Origin: Colwellia ponticola | GTDB lineage: Bacteria; Pseudomonadota; Gammaproteobacteria; Enterobacterales; Alteromonadaceae | Direction: 5' to 3' | Assembly: GCF_005885605.1 (NCBI RefSeq) | Contig: NZ_SZVP01000018.1 | Location: forward strand, 1-59,318 | Length of the DNA stretch: 59,318 nucleotides | Shown here: piece after piece, positions 8,229-18,353 of the stretch | Layout of the letters: every line of letters starts with the position of its first letter | Numbering within the stretch: the first letter of the stretch is position 1 | Position numbers and translations under genes: made by a program | Notes under the pieces: model-generated | The model's database searches: none | What the model saw: the letters and a program-made list of their open reading frames with translations, nothing else | Told to the model about the DNA's origin: nothing

Positions 8229-10088
8229 TTAATAAGAAGTAGTAGTAGCGCGCCTGCGTAAACCAATAAGCGTTAATAGAGAAAGCAATCCAAACCAGCC
8301 TAAGCTAGCGCCTTGTCTTTCTACTTTTTCGTCAGTCAAACCACAGTCTTCTACAACAGGGTTTTCATTGGCAGGAATAGGCTCAAGCATGACTGCTCGA
8401 ACAACATCAACCATTACTGGGTTACCACTATCATCCGTGACCGGGTTTCCTAACGCATCATACGCTGTTGATTTGACTATAGCCGTTGCTGAAATCTGAC
8501 CTTGCTCATTAATATCATTCGCTTTGATAATATTATAAGCAGAGTCACAACTTAATAAGCTATTAATATTGGTCATCGTCGGTACCTCACTAGAGGTATC
8601 ATAGATAAAGCCTACGGTACGACGCGGATTGTCGCTACTTTCATTATGCGTTTCTATTTCAGCTTCACCCACAATAATACCGTTTGAGTTAACCGCATAA
8701 GCAATGCTTTCTGAGGATTTGAAAAAGTCTTTTGGGGTGATCATTGCCATGTCGCTATAAGGAACTGTGGTATCAACATAAAAAAACTTTTTCACGAAAG
8801 TACTGGTATTAAGAAGGTAACCCACCGCTAAACCCGCATCGTTAATATCATTGGCACGAGAGAACTCAATGACTGATGAGGTCCTATAATCATAATGCGG
8901 CTGATTAAAGTCGAAAACGTTACCGTCTTTAAACATGACCGCATAAGAGCCGGTCATACGTTCAGTTGCTGTCGGTGTAGTCACATCCTTATTATTCCAA
9001 CCATGAGCATAACCAACGGCAACACCATTATTATTTATCGCTACGGCTTGACTGGTAAACGCTCTTTCATCCTCTGCAAGCGGATTGACAAGCAAGCCTA
9101 ACAACTCAGGTTCAGCAGCAGGATCTGTTAACGATACTTTAAATGCCTGAATATAATACATACCGCTTTGTAAATTCTGAATACAGACTTCTTGGGGAAT
9201 ATCGGCTAAAACATCTGGGTCGGCACAACCATTGTCCTTAGTATTAAGCACCAGCGCTTCTCTTGCTGAACTAACGTCATAACTACTGTAACCAACCGCT
9301 GTACCACTATCATTGATATCTAAAACAGCAGAAATACCACCACCGTAGCGTGTTTCACTAGGTGGTACCGGCACAATGGTTGTACCAAAATCAGGTGAGT
9401 AAAAGCCACGTTGGCCGTGCTCACGTACCCAATGTGTTTGACTATCACCATTACTATCTGCTGGACCGGCTATAGGTAAGTAAGGTGCTGTCGCCGTACC
9501 AAACATAATACCTTGATTATTAAACCCTTCAATAGCATTAGCCGTTGATCGTGTTTTATCGTCAGTACAAGTAAGGTCACCGGTAAAATTAGTATCAAAA
9601 ACACATATTTCCTTAGAGATACTAGCTGCACTTTCACCTAAGTTATACAAAGCGGCGCTATCCGCTACGATTTGATATTCAAAATTAGGGTTTGCACTCG
9701 ATTTATTTATTTTTTGCAGATATAACTTAGACCAAGCCAGATCATTAGCGGTAGCATTACCGGCTTTTGCGCGTGCTTCAAAATTAGCGCTATCCTCAAT
9801 CAGACCAAGACCAAAATAATAATCTTTATCATCACGTGCTAACTTAATAATACGGCTAAAATCCACACTGTCTAAGTGGCTAAATTGCACCGGAAAATTA
9901 TAAGTATTCGCGCCTATTACCGCCATATTACCTTGATTATTAAGCTTACCGCCGTAGGTATAACCCAGATTTTCTGCCGCGTTTTTATTCACTACTGTAT
10001 ACGTAGCAGCGTGGCTAACATTAAAGAAACTAAGGCTTAAAGCACTCGTTACTGCTAAAACTACTATTTTTTTTACCAATTGCTTCAT
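8229..10088 (-). CDS. DUF3466 family exported protein with a GlyGly-CTERM-like tail
   Basis: 619 residues. An N-terminal signal peptide (MKQLVKKIVVLAVTSALSL...SHA) is followed by a long region with repeated 'INNNGVAVGYA', 'INDAGLAVGYL' and 'VNSNGIIVGEA' units, about 40-90 residues apart. This is typical of DUF3466 and beta-propeller-like HAF repeats. The C-terminus has a small-residue turn, a hydrophobic helix and arginines (ASLGWFGLLSLL...GLRRR), resembling the GlyGly-CTERM/rhombosortase sorting signal, so the mature protein is probably surface-anchored or secreted. Position next to uup is conserved in Alteromonadales and Vibrio. Function unknown. Confidence 0.8.
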   Translation of the reverse strand: MKQLVKKIVVLAVTSALSLSFFNVSHAATYTVVNKNAAENLGYTYGGKLNNQGNMAVIGANTYNFPVQFSHLDSVDFSRIIKLARDDKDYYFGLGLIEDSANFEARAKAGNATANDLAWSKLYLQKINKSSANPNFEYQIVADSAALYNLGESAASISKEICVFDTNFTGDLTCTDDKTRSTANAIEGFNNQGIMFGTATAPYLPIAGPADSNGDSQTHWVREHGQRGFYSPDFGTTIVPVPPSETRYGGGISAVLDINDSGTAVGYSSYDVSSAREALVLNTKDNGCADPDVLADIPQEVCIQNLQSGMYYIQAFKVSLTDPAAEPELLGLLVNPLAEDERAFTSQAVAINNNGVAVGYAHGWNNKDVTTPTATERMTGSYAVMFKDGNVFDFNQPHYDYRTSSVIEFSRANDINDAGLAVGYLLNTSTFVKKFFYVDTTVPYSDMAMITPKDFFKSSESIAYAVNSNGIIVGEAEIETHNESSDNPRRTVGFIYDTSSEVPTMTNINSLLSCDSAYNIIKANDINEQGQISATAIVKSTAYDALGNPVTDDSGNPVMVDVVRAVMLEPIPANENPVVEDCGLTDEKVERQGASLGWFGLLSLLTLIGLRRRATTTSY

Positions 10089-10233
10089 ACTACTTGCTAC
10101 TCTTTAAGGTTATTCTTTTCAATTCGTTCATCTTAGCGCGTTAAGCTAAGATGAACACAACAATGAGTTAACTAGATGCTAATCTTGATGAGTATAACAA
10201 GGATTACTTATCTCACTTTTAGTGATGTAATTA

Positions 10234-12180
10234 TTACTCATCGAGCTCTTGCCATCTGGCATAAACAACGTCAAGGTTTGACTCAGTTTCTGCTAACTGG
10301 TTCAACACTTTTTGTGTTATTTTTTCATCTTGACTGAAAAAATTAGCATCATTCACTTGTGTTTGCAGCGACTCAATTAATTTTTCGAGTTCGTCAATTT
10401 TTTCAGGTAAGGCTTCAAGCTCACGTGCTTCTTTAAAAGTCAGCTTTTTTTTCTTGCTATCAACGTCAGTCGCTGGCTTTTTTTGTTCGTTGTTAGCGCT
10501 ATTTTTAGTTTGTTTTTCTTGGCTATCTTTTTGTTGAGCACTTTTTTGTGCACTTTGAGCCATACTATCGCGTTGTTGCTTTTTTAATGCTAAGTAATCA
10601 TCAACATCATCGTAACCACCAACAATCTGATTTATCTGTCCTGTACCATCAAAATACAAACACGTATTAACACAGTTATTAACAAAGTCGCGATCATGAC
10701 TCACTAAAATAACGGTTCCAGCATAATTTGCAACCACTTCTTCAAGTAGCTCTAAGGTTTCAATATCAAGATCATTGGTTGGCTCATCGAGAATCAGTAA
10801 GTTACTTGGGCGTAAAAATAATCGCGCCAGTAGTAACCTATTTTTTTCACCACCCGATAAAGCTCTTACTGGTGTACGTGCTCTTTTAGGGCTAAACAAG
10901 AAGTCTTGTAAATAACCTAACACATGACGAGGACGACCATTAACGACAACTTCTTGTTTACCTTCACCAACAATTTCTTGTACGGTTTGGTTTAAATCAA
11001 GCGCTTCGCGATGCTGATCAAAGTAAGCTATGTCTAAGTTAACACCTGAGCGCATTTTGCCACTGGTAGCGGCTTGCTTTTCCATAATTAGCTTAATCAA
11101 CGTTGACTTACCCGTACCATTAGCACCAATTAAGGCTAACCGGTCATTACGGGTAATAAGCAAATTAAGATTTTCAATAACCACTTTATCACCAAAAGCG
11201 ACGCTAACGTCTTCTGCTTCAAATACTAATTTGCCAGAGCGATCACCTTGAGTAATATTCATGGTGCTTTGATTACGCACTTCACGGCGAGCGGTGCGCT
11301 CAAGACGAAGTTTTTCCAGTGAACGAACACGGCCTTCATTACGAGTACGACGGGCTTTAACCCCTTGACGTATCCAGACTTCTTCTTCCGCTAATTTTTT
11401 ATCAAATAATGCATTTTGTTGCTCTTCTACTTGTAGATCATGTTGCTTTTGCTCGATATACAAATCGTAATCACCAGGATAGCTTTTTAGCTTACCGCGA
11501 TCTAAATCTAAAATACGGGTAGATAAACCACGGATAAACGCCCGGTCATGGCTAATAAAAATAATGGTGCCGGCAAAGTCTTTTAAAAACTGCTCTAGCC
11601 ATAACACACTTTCAATGTCTAAATGGTTGGTTGGCTCATCAAGTAATAAAATATCTGGGCTAGTCACTAACGCTTTAGCTAACGCCACTTTACGCAACCA
11701 ACCACCCGACAAATCACAAATTTTGGCATCAGCATCTAATGATAACGTGGTCATCGCTTGTTCAATGCGCTGTTCATCTAACCACGCATTCGCTTTTTCA
11801 AGTTCTTCTTGCACGTTGGCTAGCTTGTTAAGGTTTTTCTCACTTGGGTCTTCACCAATCAAATGAATTAACGCATGGTAGCGACGAATAAGCTCGGCGT
11901 TTTCTTTTACCCCTTCAGCAACATAATCAAACACAGTCGTATCAGACGATTCTGGTGGATCTTGCTCTAACATGGCCATTTGCATCGTGCTAGATTTCAA
12001 TATTTGACCATCATCTAATCCTTGCAAGCCCATTAATATCTTCATTAAGGTAGACTTACCGGCACCGTTACGACCCACTAAACAAATACGTTCACCAGTT
12101 TGTACGCTTAAATCTGCTTTATTTAAAATTTTATCTTCACCAAAGGCAAGCTCACCATTGGCTATTCTTAATAATTCCAT
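10234..12180 (-). CDS. uup: ABC-F family ATPase Uup
   Basis: Soluble tandem ABC ATPase of the ABC-F class, linked to ribosome function and to precise excision of transposons. 648 residues. The first cassette has Walker A GRNGAGKST (about 36-44), signature LSGGWLRKVALAKAL and Walker B DILLLDEPTNHLD. The second has GANGTGKST (about 353-361), LSGGEKNRLLLARL and NLLILDEPTNDLD. A linker with many basic residues lies between them, and a Lys/Gln-rich stretch with a C-terminal coiled coil (FKEARELEALPEKIDELEKL) ends the protein, as in Uup. It is the last gene of an rlmKL-glutaredoxin-uup operon with 20-25 bp gaps. Confidence 0.95.
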   Translation of the reverse strand: MELLRIANGELAFGEDKILNKADLSVQTGERICLVGRNGAGKSTLMKILMGLQGLDDGQILKSSTMQMAMLEQDPPESSDTTVFDYVAEGVKENAELIRRYHALIHLIGEDPSEKNLNKLANVQEELEKANAWLDEQRIEQAMTTLSLDADAKICDLSGGWLRKVALAKALVTSPDILLLDEPTNHLDIESVLWLEQFLKDFAGTIIFISHDRAFIRGLSTRILDLDRGKLKSYPGDYDLYIEQKQHDLQVEEQQNALFDKKLAEEEVWIRQGVKARRTRNEGRVRSLEKLRLERTARREVRNQSTMNITQGDRSGKLVFEAEDVSVAFGDKVVIENLNLLITRNDRLALIGANGTGKSTLIKLIMEKQAATSGKMRSGVNLDIAYFDQHREALDLNQTVQEIVGEGKQEVVVNGRPRHVLGYLQDFLFSPKRARTPVRALSGGEKNRLLLARLFLRPSNLLILDEPTNDLDIETLELLEEVVANYAGTVILVSHDRDFVNNCVNTCLYFDGTGQINQIVGGYDDVDDYLALKKQQRDSMAQSAQKSAQQKDSQEKQTKNSANNEQKKPATDVDSKKKKLTFKEARELEALPEKIDELEKLIESLQTQVNDANFFSQDEKITQKVLNQLAETESNLDVVYARWQELDE

Positions 12181-12201
12181 AATTCTTCTTATACTTGTCT
12201 G

Positions 12202-12480
12202 TTAACTGATTAAATTATCGTTAACTAATTGCGTTACTTGCGCTTGGGTAAATGGCCAAAATAGCTTAGTATTTTCATTGCTATTTTGTGCTAATTTTTC
12301 GAGTACTGGGATATGAACACCATATAACTCAAATAATGTTTGTGTTTCATGCTCAACACGTTCTTGCTCAATAATGTCAATGTACACTAATTGCTCTGTT
12401 GACAACACGTTTAAGCAAATTGCTAAGGCTTGTTCACATAAATGACAACCTTCGCTGCCATATAAATTGTATTTAATCAT
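12202..12480 (-). CDS. Glutaredoxin-family protein (DUF836 type)
   Basis: 92-residue thioredoxin-fold protein. It begins NLYGSEGCHLCEQAL, with a CHLC redox pair at about residues 11-14. IPVLEKLAQN is the cis-proline segment, and the C-terminal helix is short (FTQAQVTQLVNDNL). It lies between rlmKL and uup on the same strand with about 22-bp gaps, so it is cotranscribed. In Alteromonadales this position between rlmKL and uup is common. The substrate is unknown. Confidence 0.85.
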   Translation of the reverse strand: MIKYNLYGSEGCHLCEQALAICLNVLSTEQLVYIDIIEQERVEHETQTLFELYGVHIPVLEKLAQNSNENTKLFWPFTQAQVTQLVNDNLIS

Positions 12481-12502
12481 AATTGTGCCTAACTAACGTT
12501 AA

Positions 12503-14650
12503 CTATGTCGCAGTGCGCTTGATAGACCAACTGTTATGAATATGTTTATTACGAGCAAAATCTTTATCACGGGTAACATCAGACATAGCCTCTGCCGTTA
12601 AGCCCAGTGCAGCTAGCGCTTCAAAATCTATCTTAAAGTTACGTTTATTATTAGTGAAAAATATTTCACCGCCTCTATTAAGTGACTTTAATGCATCGGT
12701 AATTAACTCAACATGATCACGCTGAACATCAAAACTATCTTCCATACGTTTTGAATTAGAAAACGTGGGTGGATCAATAAAGATAATATCAAACTTATTA
12801 ACATTCTTTTTCAACCAGTCTAAACAGTCTGCTTGAATAAATTGATATTTATGACCGTTCAACTTATTTAAGGCAAAGTTATCTTCTGCCCAATTTAAAT
12901 AGGTATTTGACATATCAACCGTGGTAATTGCAATAGCACCTTGCACAGCGGCTTGTACAGAAACCGATCCCGTATAAGCAAATAAGTTAAGTAATGACTT
13001 ACCTTGTGATTTTTTTGCCACTATTTGGCGGGTTTTACGATGGTCTAAAAATAAACCTGTATCAAGGTAATCCCACAAGTTTATTTTAAATAGCGCACCA
13101 TGCTCATTAATAGTAAGCGACTGTTTAGTTTTTTCTAAACGTTGATATTGATTAGTACCCTTTTGCTTTTCTCGCGTTTTCAAAATCACTTTATCGGTAG
13201 GGACATTTAACACCTTAGGCGCCCAATAAATGACTTCTTGTAAACGTTTTTTAGCTTTATCTTCTTCAATGGTTTTTGGCGCAGCGTATTCTTGTATCAC
13301 CAAATACTCACCGTAAATATCAATAGCAACGTTATATTCTGGAATATCCCCATCATATAAACGATAAGCTTCAATTTCATTAGACTTTAACCAGCCTTTT
13401 AAGTTTTTACGATTTTTCTTTAAGCGATTAGCAAAAGCACTATCTTCTTCAGCAAAGTCAGATTGCGGGTTAACGGCATCTTTTGCTCTTTGTTTTTCAT
13501 CAACATTATATAGCGCTAATTGACAATCTAACGGACCATTTTTAAATTTATAACGTTTAAAGCTTGATAACTTTAACATAGCGAGCAAGTCAATATTTGC
13601 CGTTAATATAGCAATACGCCAATCGCTAAACTGTGCTTTAAGTTTTTGACCAAATAAAACAAAGTTTTCAACTAACTCGGGTAACTCACCAATACGCTCA
13701 CCATAAGGCGGGTTGAACAAAATAGTACCTGGCTGACCAAAAACATTATCCATGTCATTGGTGTTTTTACAGGTGAACTCAATATATTGCTGTACTTGAG
13801 CATTACGCGCATTTTGCTGCGCCGTTCTTAACACGCGTTCATCAATATCAATACCAAACACTTTAACGTTAAAGTTAGCTATATTCTCTTCAGAGTTTGT
13901 TATTGCTTGCGTTAATTGTTGTTGCCAAACAGCATCATCGTGCGATAACCAAGACTCAAACCCCCAAGACTGGCGATGAATACTTGGCGCTTGCTTCGCC
14001 GCCATCGACACCGCTTCAATCAAAATAGTACCTGAGCCACACATAGGATCAACAAGTGGCTTACTGGTATCATTTAACCAACCCGAACGAATAATAAGCG
14101 CTGCCGCTAAATTTTCTTTTAAAGGCGCTGCACCACTGTGTTCACGATAGCCACGTTGGAATAAACCTCGACCAGAAAAATCAAGATAAATACTTACCGT
14201 ATCTCTTAATAGCCGAGCTTGAAAACTAATTTGCGGTGATTTTTTATCAACATTAGGGCGTTCAAAACCTTGTTCCCTAAACTGGTCAACAATGGCATCT
14301 TTAATGGTTAAGCCACCAAACTGACTATTACGAATCTCTTCACTGTAACCAACAAAGTCAATAGCAAAAGTAGTTGTCGCATTAAAAACATCAGGCCAGT
14401 TAATACTATTAGCTGTTTTAAATAACTCATCTTTATCTTTCGCTTCACCTTCACCTAATTTAAGCATGACGCGCGTAGCAAGACGGGTCCAAAGTGATAT
14501 TTTATATCCTAAGGCTAAAGACGCTTGAAAATAAACACCTTCTGGCTTTTGTATAACGTTAAATGCGCCAAGGCTTTTTATTTCATCAAACAGTAAAACT
14601 TCAATACCTGGAGATGTTAAGGCTAAAAATTGTTGTGTGGATTCTTTCAT
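12503..14650 (-). CDS. rlmL: 23S rRNA m2G2445 / m7G2069 bifunctional methyltransferase
   Basis: RlmKL methylates two guanines in helix 74 of 23S rRNA using SAM. 715 residues, the usual length. There is an N-terminal THUMP RNA-binding domain (about 45-160). The RlmL domain has LVDPMCGSGTILIEA (about 197-211) and catalytic NPPYGER (about 311-317). The C-terminal RlmK domain has the SAM motif LLNLFAYTGSVSVQAA (about 551-566) and DPPTFSNSKRM (about 622-632). It leads the rlmKL-grx-uup operon. The start at ATG 14648-14650 gives the family's MKESTQQFLALTSPGIE-type N-terminus. Confidence 0.96.
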   Translation of the reverse strand: MKESTQQFLALTSPGIEVLLFDEIKSLGAFNVIQKPEGVYFQASLALGYKISLWTRLATRVMLKLGEGEAKDKDELFKTANSINWPDVFNATTTFAIDFVGYSEEIRNSQFGGLTIKDAIVDQFREQGFERPNVDKKSPQISFQARLLRDTVSIYLDFSGRGLFQRGYREHSGAAPLKENLAAALIIRSGWLNDTSKPLVDPMCGSGTILIEAVSMAAKQAPSIHRQSWGFESWLSHDDAVWQQQLTQAITNSEENIANFNVKVFGIDIDERVLRTAQQNARNAQVQQYIEFTCKNTNDMDNVFGQPGTILFNPPYGERIGELPELVENFVLFGQKLKAQFSDWRIAILTANIDLLAMLKLSSFKRYKFKNGPLDCQLALYNVDEKQRAKDAVNPQSDFAEEDSAFANRLKKNRKNLKGWLKSNEIEAYRLYDGDIPEYNVAIDIYGEYLVIQEYAAPKTIEEDKAKKRLQEVIYWAPKVLNVPTDKVILKTREKQKGTNQYQRLEKTKQSLTINEHGALFKINLWDYLDTGLFLDHRKTRQIVAKKSQGKSLLNLFAYTGSVSVQAAVQGAIAITTVDMSNTYLNWAEDNFALNKLNGHKYQFIQADCLDWLKKNVNKFDIIFIDPPTFSNSKRMEDSFDVQRDHVELITDALKSLNRGGEIFFTNNKRNFKIDFEALAALGLTAEAMSDVTRDKDFARNKHIHNSWSIKRTAT

Positions 14651-14985
14651 GGGAAATTTCCGGAGTAAGCGGCAAAAGCAGCAGAGTAAACTATGGCGCG
14701 ATTATATACACAAACGCCAGGTACATAAACAAAAGTTAGCGTTAACTGAACTAAAGCACCTTATTACTGGCTGATTTTCAGCCATAACGAATAACATTTG
14801 GGCTAACGGTTTTTTTTTTACAAAAACGCTTGCTTTATCGAAGCGCTATCCTTACTATACGCCTCGCTCTCAGGGACTAACCTTTCTGCTAGCCACTTAA
14901 ATCAGTGTTACTAACGTTAGTAAAAGATTATTCTTAAGTTTGAATCAAAACAACTTGGCTTTCCTAATTTATTAGGTCATTCGGA
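14651..14985. other. Intergenic region between rlmKL and the initiator tRNA array
   Basis: No reading frame of note. It should hold the rlmKL promoter (minus strand) and the promoter for the tRNA array (plus strand), but no box is convincing. A 6-bp hairpin (GGCTGA/TCAGCC, 14769-14783) is present. From about 14930 the sequence matches the spacer of the tandem tRNA units (CTTAAGTTTGAAT, then CAACTTGGCTTTCC). Confidence 0.5.
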
Positions 14986-15084
14986 CGCGGGATGGAGCAG
15001 CCTAAAAGTTCAACCTCGTCGGGCTGCTTTTTATAGATAGCCGAAGGTCGTCATATTTGTTCTCAAATCTGGCTTCCGCAACCA
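14986..15084 (+). pseudogene. Degenerate initiator tRNA copy with internal insertions
   Basis: It begins CGCGGGATGGAGCAGCCT like the intact copies and ends TCAAATCTGGC-TTCCGCAACCA. The D loop is replaced by AAAAGTTCAACC, the anticodon loop CATAA by GCTTTTTATAGATAG and part of the T arm is split by extra bases, giving 99 instead of 77 nt. Without a CAT anticodon it cannot serve as initiator tRNA. Its upstream leader hairpin is intact. Confidence 0.8.
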
Positions 15085-15141
15085 ATTCTTAAGTTAGAAT
15101 TAAAACAACTTGGCTTTCCTACTTTTAGTAGGTCATTCGGA

Positions 15142-15218
<77 letters not shown>

Positions 15219-15333
15219 ACTTATTGAAATATAAGTATTTATTTATAAATAAATGTGTTTTAATAATTCTTTAATAATCTGAATTAAAATGATTATTGGC
15301 TTCTTACTTTTTAATTAAAGTAAGTCATTCGGA

Positions 15334-15410
<77 letters not shown>

Positions 15411-15444
15411 ACTTGTTTATTATAAATAAATAAGTATAAAAATT

Positions 15445-15488
15445 AGGTCGTCAGTTCCCTCTTCCTTAGATAAGGGCTCCGAAAACCA
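15445..15488 (+). pseudogene. Remnant of the 3' half of an initiator tRNA
   Basis: AGGTCGTCAGTTC matches the variable and T arm of tRNA-fMet, followed after about 17 foreign bases by GGGCTCCGAAAACCA, a damaged acceptor strand with CCA. The 5' half is absent. It lies between copies 2 and 3 and marks deletion within a former array unit. Confidence 0.6.
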
Positions 15489-15545
15489 ATTCTTAAGTTT
15501 GAATTAAAACAACTTGGCTTTCCTACTTTTAGTAGGTCATTCGGA

Positions 15546-15622
<77 letters not shown>

Positions 15623-15712
15623 ACTTCTTACCAAAGTATAAATCAGTAATTCTTTTATAACAGAATCAAACAGTTATAGGCTTTCTTGATATTCACTATC
15701 AAGTCATTCGGA

Positions 15713-15789
<77 letters not shown>

Positions 15790-15835
15790 ACTTTCAAGTA
15801 AATATTTCTTATACCAAAAGTACAAGATATCCTGT

Positions 15836-15912
<77 letters not shown>

Positions 15913-16510
15913 CTTGATTTAATATAAAAACCAACCCCTTACACAGAAAAAATCAAATCTATCTGAATAAATATCTAAATATAATTTTATGAGACATATA
16001 TTTTAGTCACGTAATAATTATCGATATCTTAAATTATTTACCCCCTACTTTACCTTTCTATTCAATTTTTCTTATATTCAAGTTTACTACGCCAACAGCT
16101 AGAAATTTATTTGTGACATCAGTGAGACATTTCATCTTCTTTTGCTCTTTGGCGCCTTTGCATAATTTTATGTAAAAGCGCATGGATATTCATTTTTTGA
16201 CCTTCGCACAATTCTTAAAATCAAATTGTCTCGTCACAACGACTTGTGACCAAAACTGATCTTAACTGACATAAAAACACATTAAACACATCGACAAAAA
16301 AATATTTTTCAACTTTAAATTCATCAACTTAAATGTTCGGGTATTTTGATTTATTAAAAAGCAATTAAAATAAAGTTGTGACAAATCTATTCGTTATTAA
16401 TGAGAAGATACGCGTTGCCAGGTTTCTCATTATGTATTCTCAAATGTTTTATCCTGCCCATAGATACAACACTAAAAGTTCAATTGATATTTGTATTTAG
16501 TTAACTAAAG
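15913..16510. other. Gene-free AT-rich region after the tRNA array
   Basis: About 600 bp without a convincing reading frame on either strand. Only short inverted repeats (for example CACAA/TTGTG near 16236) and A/T runs are visible. It marks the transition from core genome to the metal island. Confidence 0.5.
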
Positions 16511-16927
16511 TTGTCAAAAATCGCCATTATTCTTCTCACTAATTTTTGCTATTGTCTAAAACCTAATCTGTTAAACTTATATATTGGTAACCACCCCCAA
16601 ATAAAAAACCTAAGGATAAATTATGATTTCAAAAAACTGAAAGAACTAAATGATAAGTTATTTAATGAAAGTAATTATGAGACATTCTATTTTTATGAGA
16701 CATTCTATTTTGATGAATACCAATCAAAGTGCAGGATTTCAGTGGGAATTAAAACCACTTTAGGCAAGGAAAATAATTTAAGCATAGCCATCATTCTATG
16801 GTTTGATTATTTAACGCAATATAAAGTGATTTTAAACCCATCAAAGAAGCACTTGAGCAAAATCACTTCATCATTGCTGCGACTTATAATGGAACAATCA
16901 TTATTTTATCACAGCGCCTTGAATTGA
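16511..16927 (+). CDS. Hypothetical protein, possibly a gene remnant
   Basis: 138-codon frame starting at TTG; an ATG would give a much shorter product. Composition is rich in Lys, Asn, Leu and Ile. An 18-bp tandem duplication near 16680-16712 yields the repeat YETFYF-YETFYF. The second half (about 16719-16896) recurs in diverged, stop-interrupted form at 21673-21847. Third-position changes between the copies favour this frame somewhat (for example ATC/ATT, TCA/TCG), so it may once have been coding. No family recognised; it may be only a fragment of a dispersed repeat. Confidence 0.35.
   Translation: MSKIAIILLTNFCYCLKPNLLNLYIGNHPQIKNLRINYDFKKLKELNDKLFNESNYETFYFYETFYFDEYQSKCRISVGIKTTLGKENNLSIAIILWFDYLTQYKVILNPSKKHLSKITSSLLRLIMEQSLFYHSALN
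16719..16896 (+). repeat. Direct repeat, left copy (178 bp) flanking the fliE-cop segment
   Basis: Begins ACCAATCAAAGTGCAGG and ends GACTTATAATGGAACA. It aligns over its whole length with 21673-21847, same orientation, with about 20 substitutions and a net 3-base difference. The two copies bracket fliE, copB, copA and an APC permease, about 4.8 kb. Confidence 0.8.
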
Positions 16928-16999
16928 CATTGATCAAGCACTCTCAAACCTGCATCTTGAATGGTAACGGGTATATATCTAGTAAACAGTCAAAAGAGA

Positions 17000-17323
17000 T
17001 CATACAGGCATACTCATAATCTCTTTATACCCTTCAAGTGCCTTATTGCGGACTTGTAATGTCGCTTCAGACGCAATACCCGCTTTTGAACGTGAAATCA
17101 TGACTTCTGCAAGAGTCAATTGGCTTTCACCACGTATAAAGTCGCTTGTGTTTTTACCCGCTACCTTCTGTAAATCAGTTACAGACTCCAAAGCATTCGC
17201 TAGTAAATCACCAAAGGAGTTACTGGATTGATTAACGTTATTTGTGCTACTTTTAGGGCTTCCCATAGCCTCAACAGTCATACTTTGCATTTGATTAAAA
17301 AGAGAGTTATTTACGATAGTCAT
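17000..17323 (-). CDS. fliE: Flagellar hook-basal body protein FliE (orphan)
   Basis: 107 residues, the normal size for FliE, the adaptor between the MS ring and the rod in the flagellar basal body. The C-terminus carries the family signature: SQLTLAEVMISRSKAGIAS followed by LQVRNKALEGYKEIMSMPV. The N-terminus is polar and variable, as expected. No other flagellar gene is in the window, where fliE normally precedes fliF. The neighbours are copper genes and a repeated sequence. It may be an extra copy moved with the island, or a regulator-linked remnant of a lateral flagellar set. Confidence 0.85.
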   Translation of the reverse strand: MTIVNNSLFNQMQSMTVEAMGSPKSSTNNVNQSSNSFGDLLANALESVTDLQKVAGKNTSDFIRGESQLTLAEVMISRSKAGIASEATLQVRNKALEGYKEIMSMPV

Positions 17324-17594
17324 ATTAATTTCACTTGCGTCAATAAACTGTTATAAGTTAACTATACATATGCAAACACAATGCCAAAAAAAACATATTA
17401 TCCTTAAATAACAACAACTAACGTATGAGTAAAACCCACCTTTAAAGAAAACAACTACACTGCCCAACCATCGATATTCAGCAACAAAAGACTGTTATAA
17501 GGGCAAACCATTTAATCTCAACAACTCAACACTGGAGAGTTATGGTTAATAATGTATCAATGCTTTCATTTCGTATATCGCTTTAATTTATCAA

Positions 17595-18344
17595 TTAAAA
17601 CCAAAATCGTGCGCCAAATACAAAGCCAGTTTCACTAACAGATTCCTCATTCAAACGAGCAGCATCAGCACTATTACCTAAATTTCGACTCCAGTACATG
17701 CCAACGTATGGAGAAAATTTACGAGAAAACTCGACTCTGTAACGCAATCCTAGCCTTACTGAATTAAATCCAGAAGGACGTTCAAATCGTTCAGATTTAG
17801 ATAATGATCCACTCAATGCTAATCTAGGCTGGAGGTAGGAAGTTTGCGTTACTCTAATTTCGTATTCAGCTTCCACTGCAAAGCTAATATCCCCATCTTC
17901 ATTAATCATCAGTGAGTTATCCATTTCAAATTGATAAGGTGCTAGACCATAGAAACTTATCACTGCATAATTTTCCATATTGGTGCCACTCGACAACGTT
18001 CCCCTTGCGCCAATACCCGCTTGTAACTCCCAAAACGGCATAATTAATTTACTGACTAACAATTCTGCTCGCTCTATATCTGTTGGCTCACCATCATCTT
18101 GTTTGTTTTCACCTTCACTTTTAAAATAAAGGCGATAAGTATCACCGCCATACCAGCCGACCATATCCCATACGCCAACATTCTCTTCATCATCTGTACG
18201 TGTATATTCAACTCGATCAAACAATACGCGACCAGTATAAGACTCTTTAATAGGTTGCGGCCAGTCAGAGGGTATTTCTTGCGCTACAGCGGTTGAGCAA
18301 ACGACGACAATAGACCAGGCAGCAATTGTATTTATTATTTTCAT
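17595..18344 (-). CDS. copB: Copper resistance protein CopB (outer membrane)
   Basis: CopB/PcoB-type outer-membrane beta-barrel, 249 residues. Signal peptide MKIINTIAAWSIVVVCSTAVAQ, then the mature barrel with alternating strands (WDMVGWYGGDTYRLYFKSEGE, LVSKLIMPFWELQAGIGARG, NSVRLGLRYRVEFSRKFSPYVGMYWSR) and a terminal aromatic residue (FGARFWF), typical for barrel insertion. The Met-rich N-terminal linker of plasmid PcoB is missing, making this a short form. It is 9 bp downstream of copA on the same strand, the usual copAB order. Function in periplasmic copper sequestration or export is known for the family but not in mechanism. Confidence 0.88.
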   Translation of the reverse strand: MKIINTIAAWSIVVVCSTAVAQEIPSDWPQPIKESYTGRVLFDRVEYTRTDDEENVGVWDMVGWYGGDTYRLYFKSEGENKQDDGEPTDIERAELLVSKLIMPFWELQAGIGARGTLSSGTNMENYAVISFYGLAPYQFEMDNSLMINEDGDISFAVEAEYEIRVTQTSYLQPRLALSGSLSKSERFERPSGFNSVRLGLRYRVEFSRKFSPYVGMYWSRNLGNSADAARLNEESVSETGFVFGARFWF

Positions 18345-18353
18345 GATAATCTC

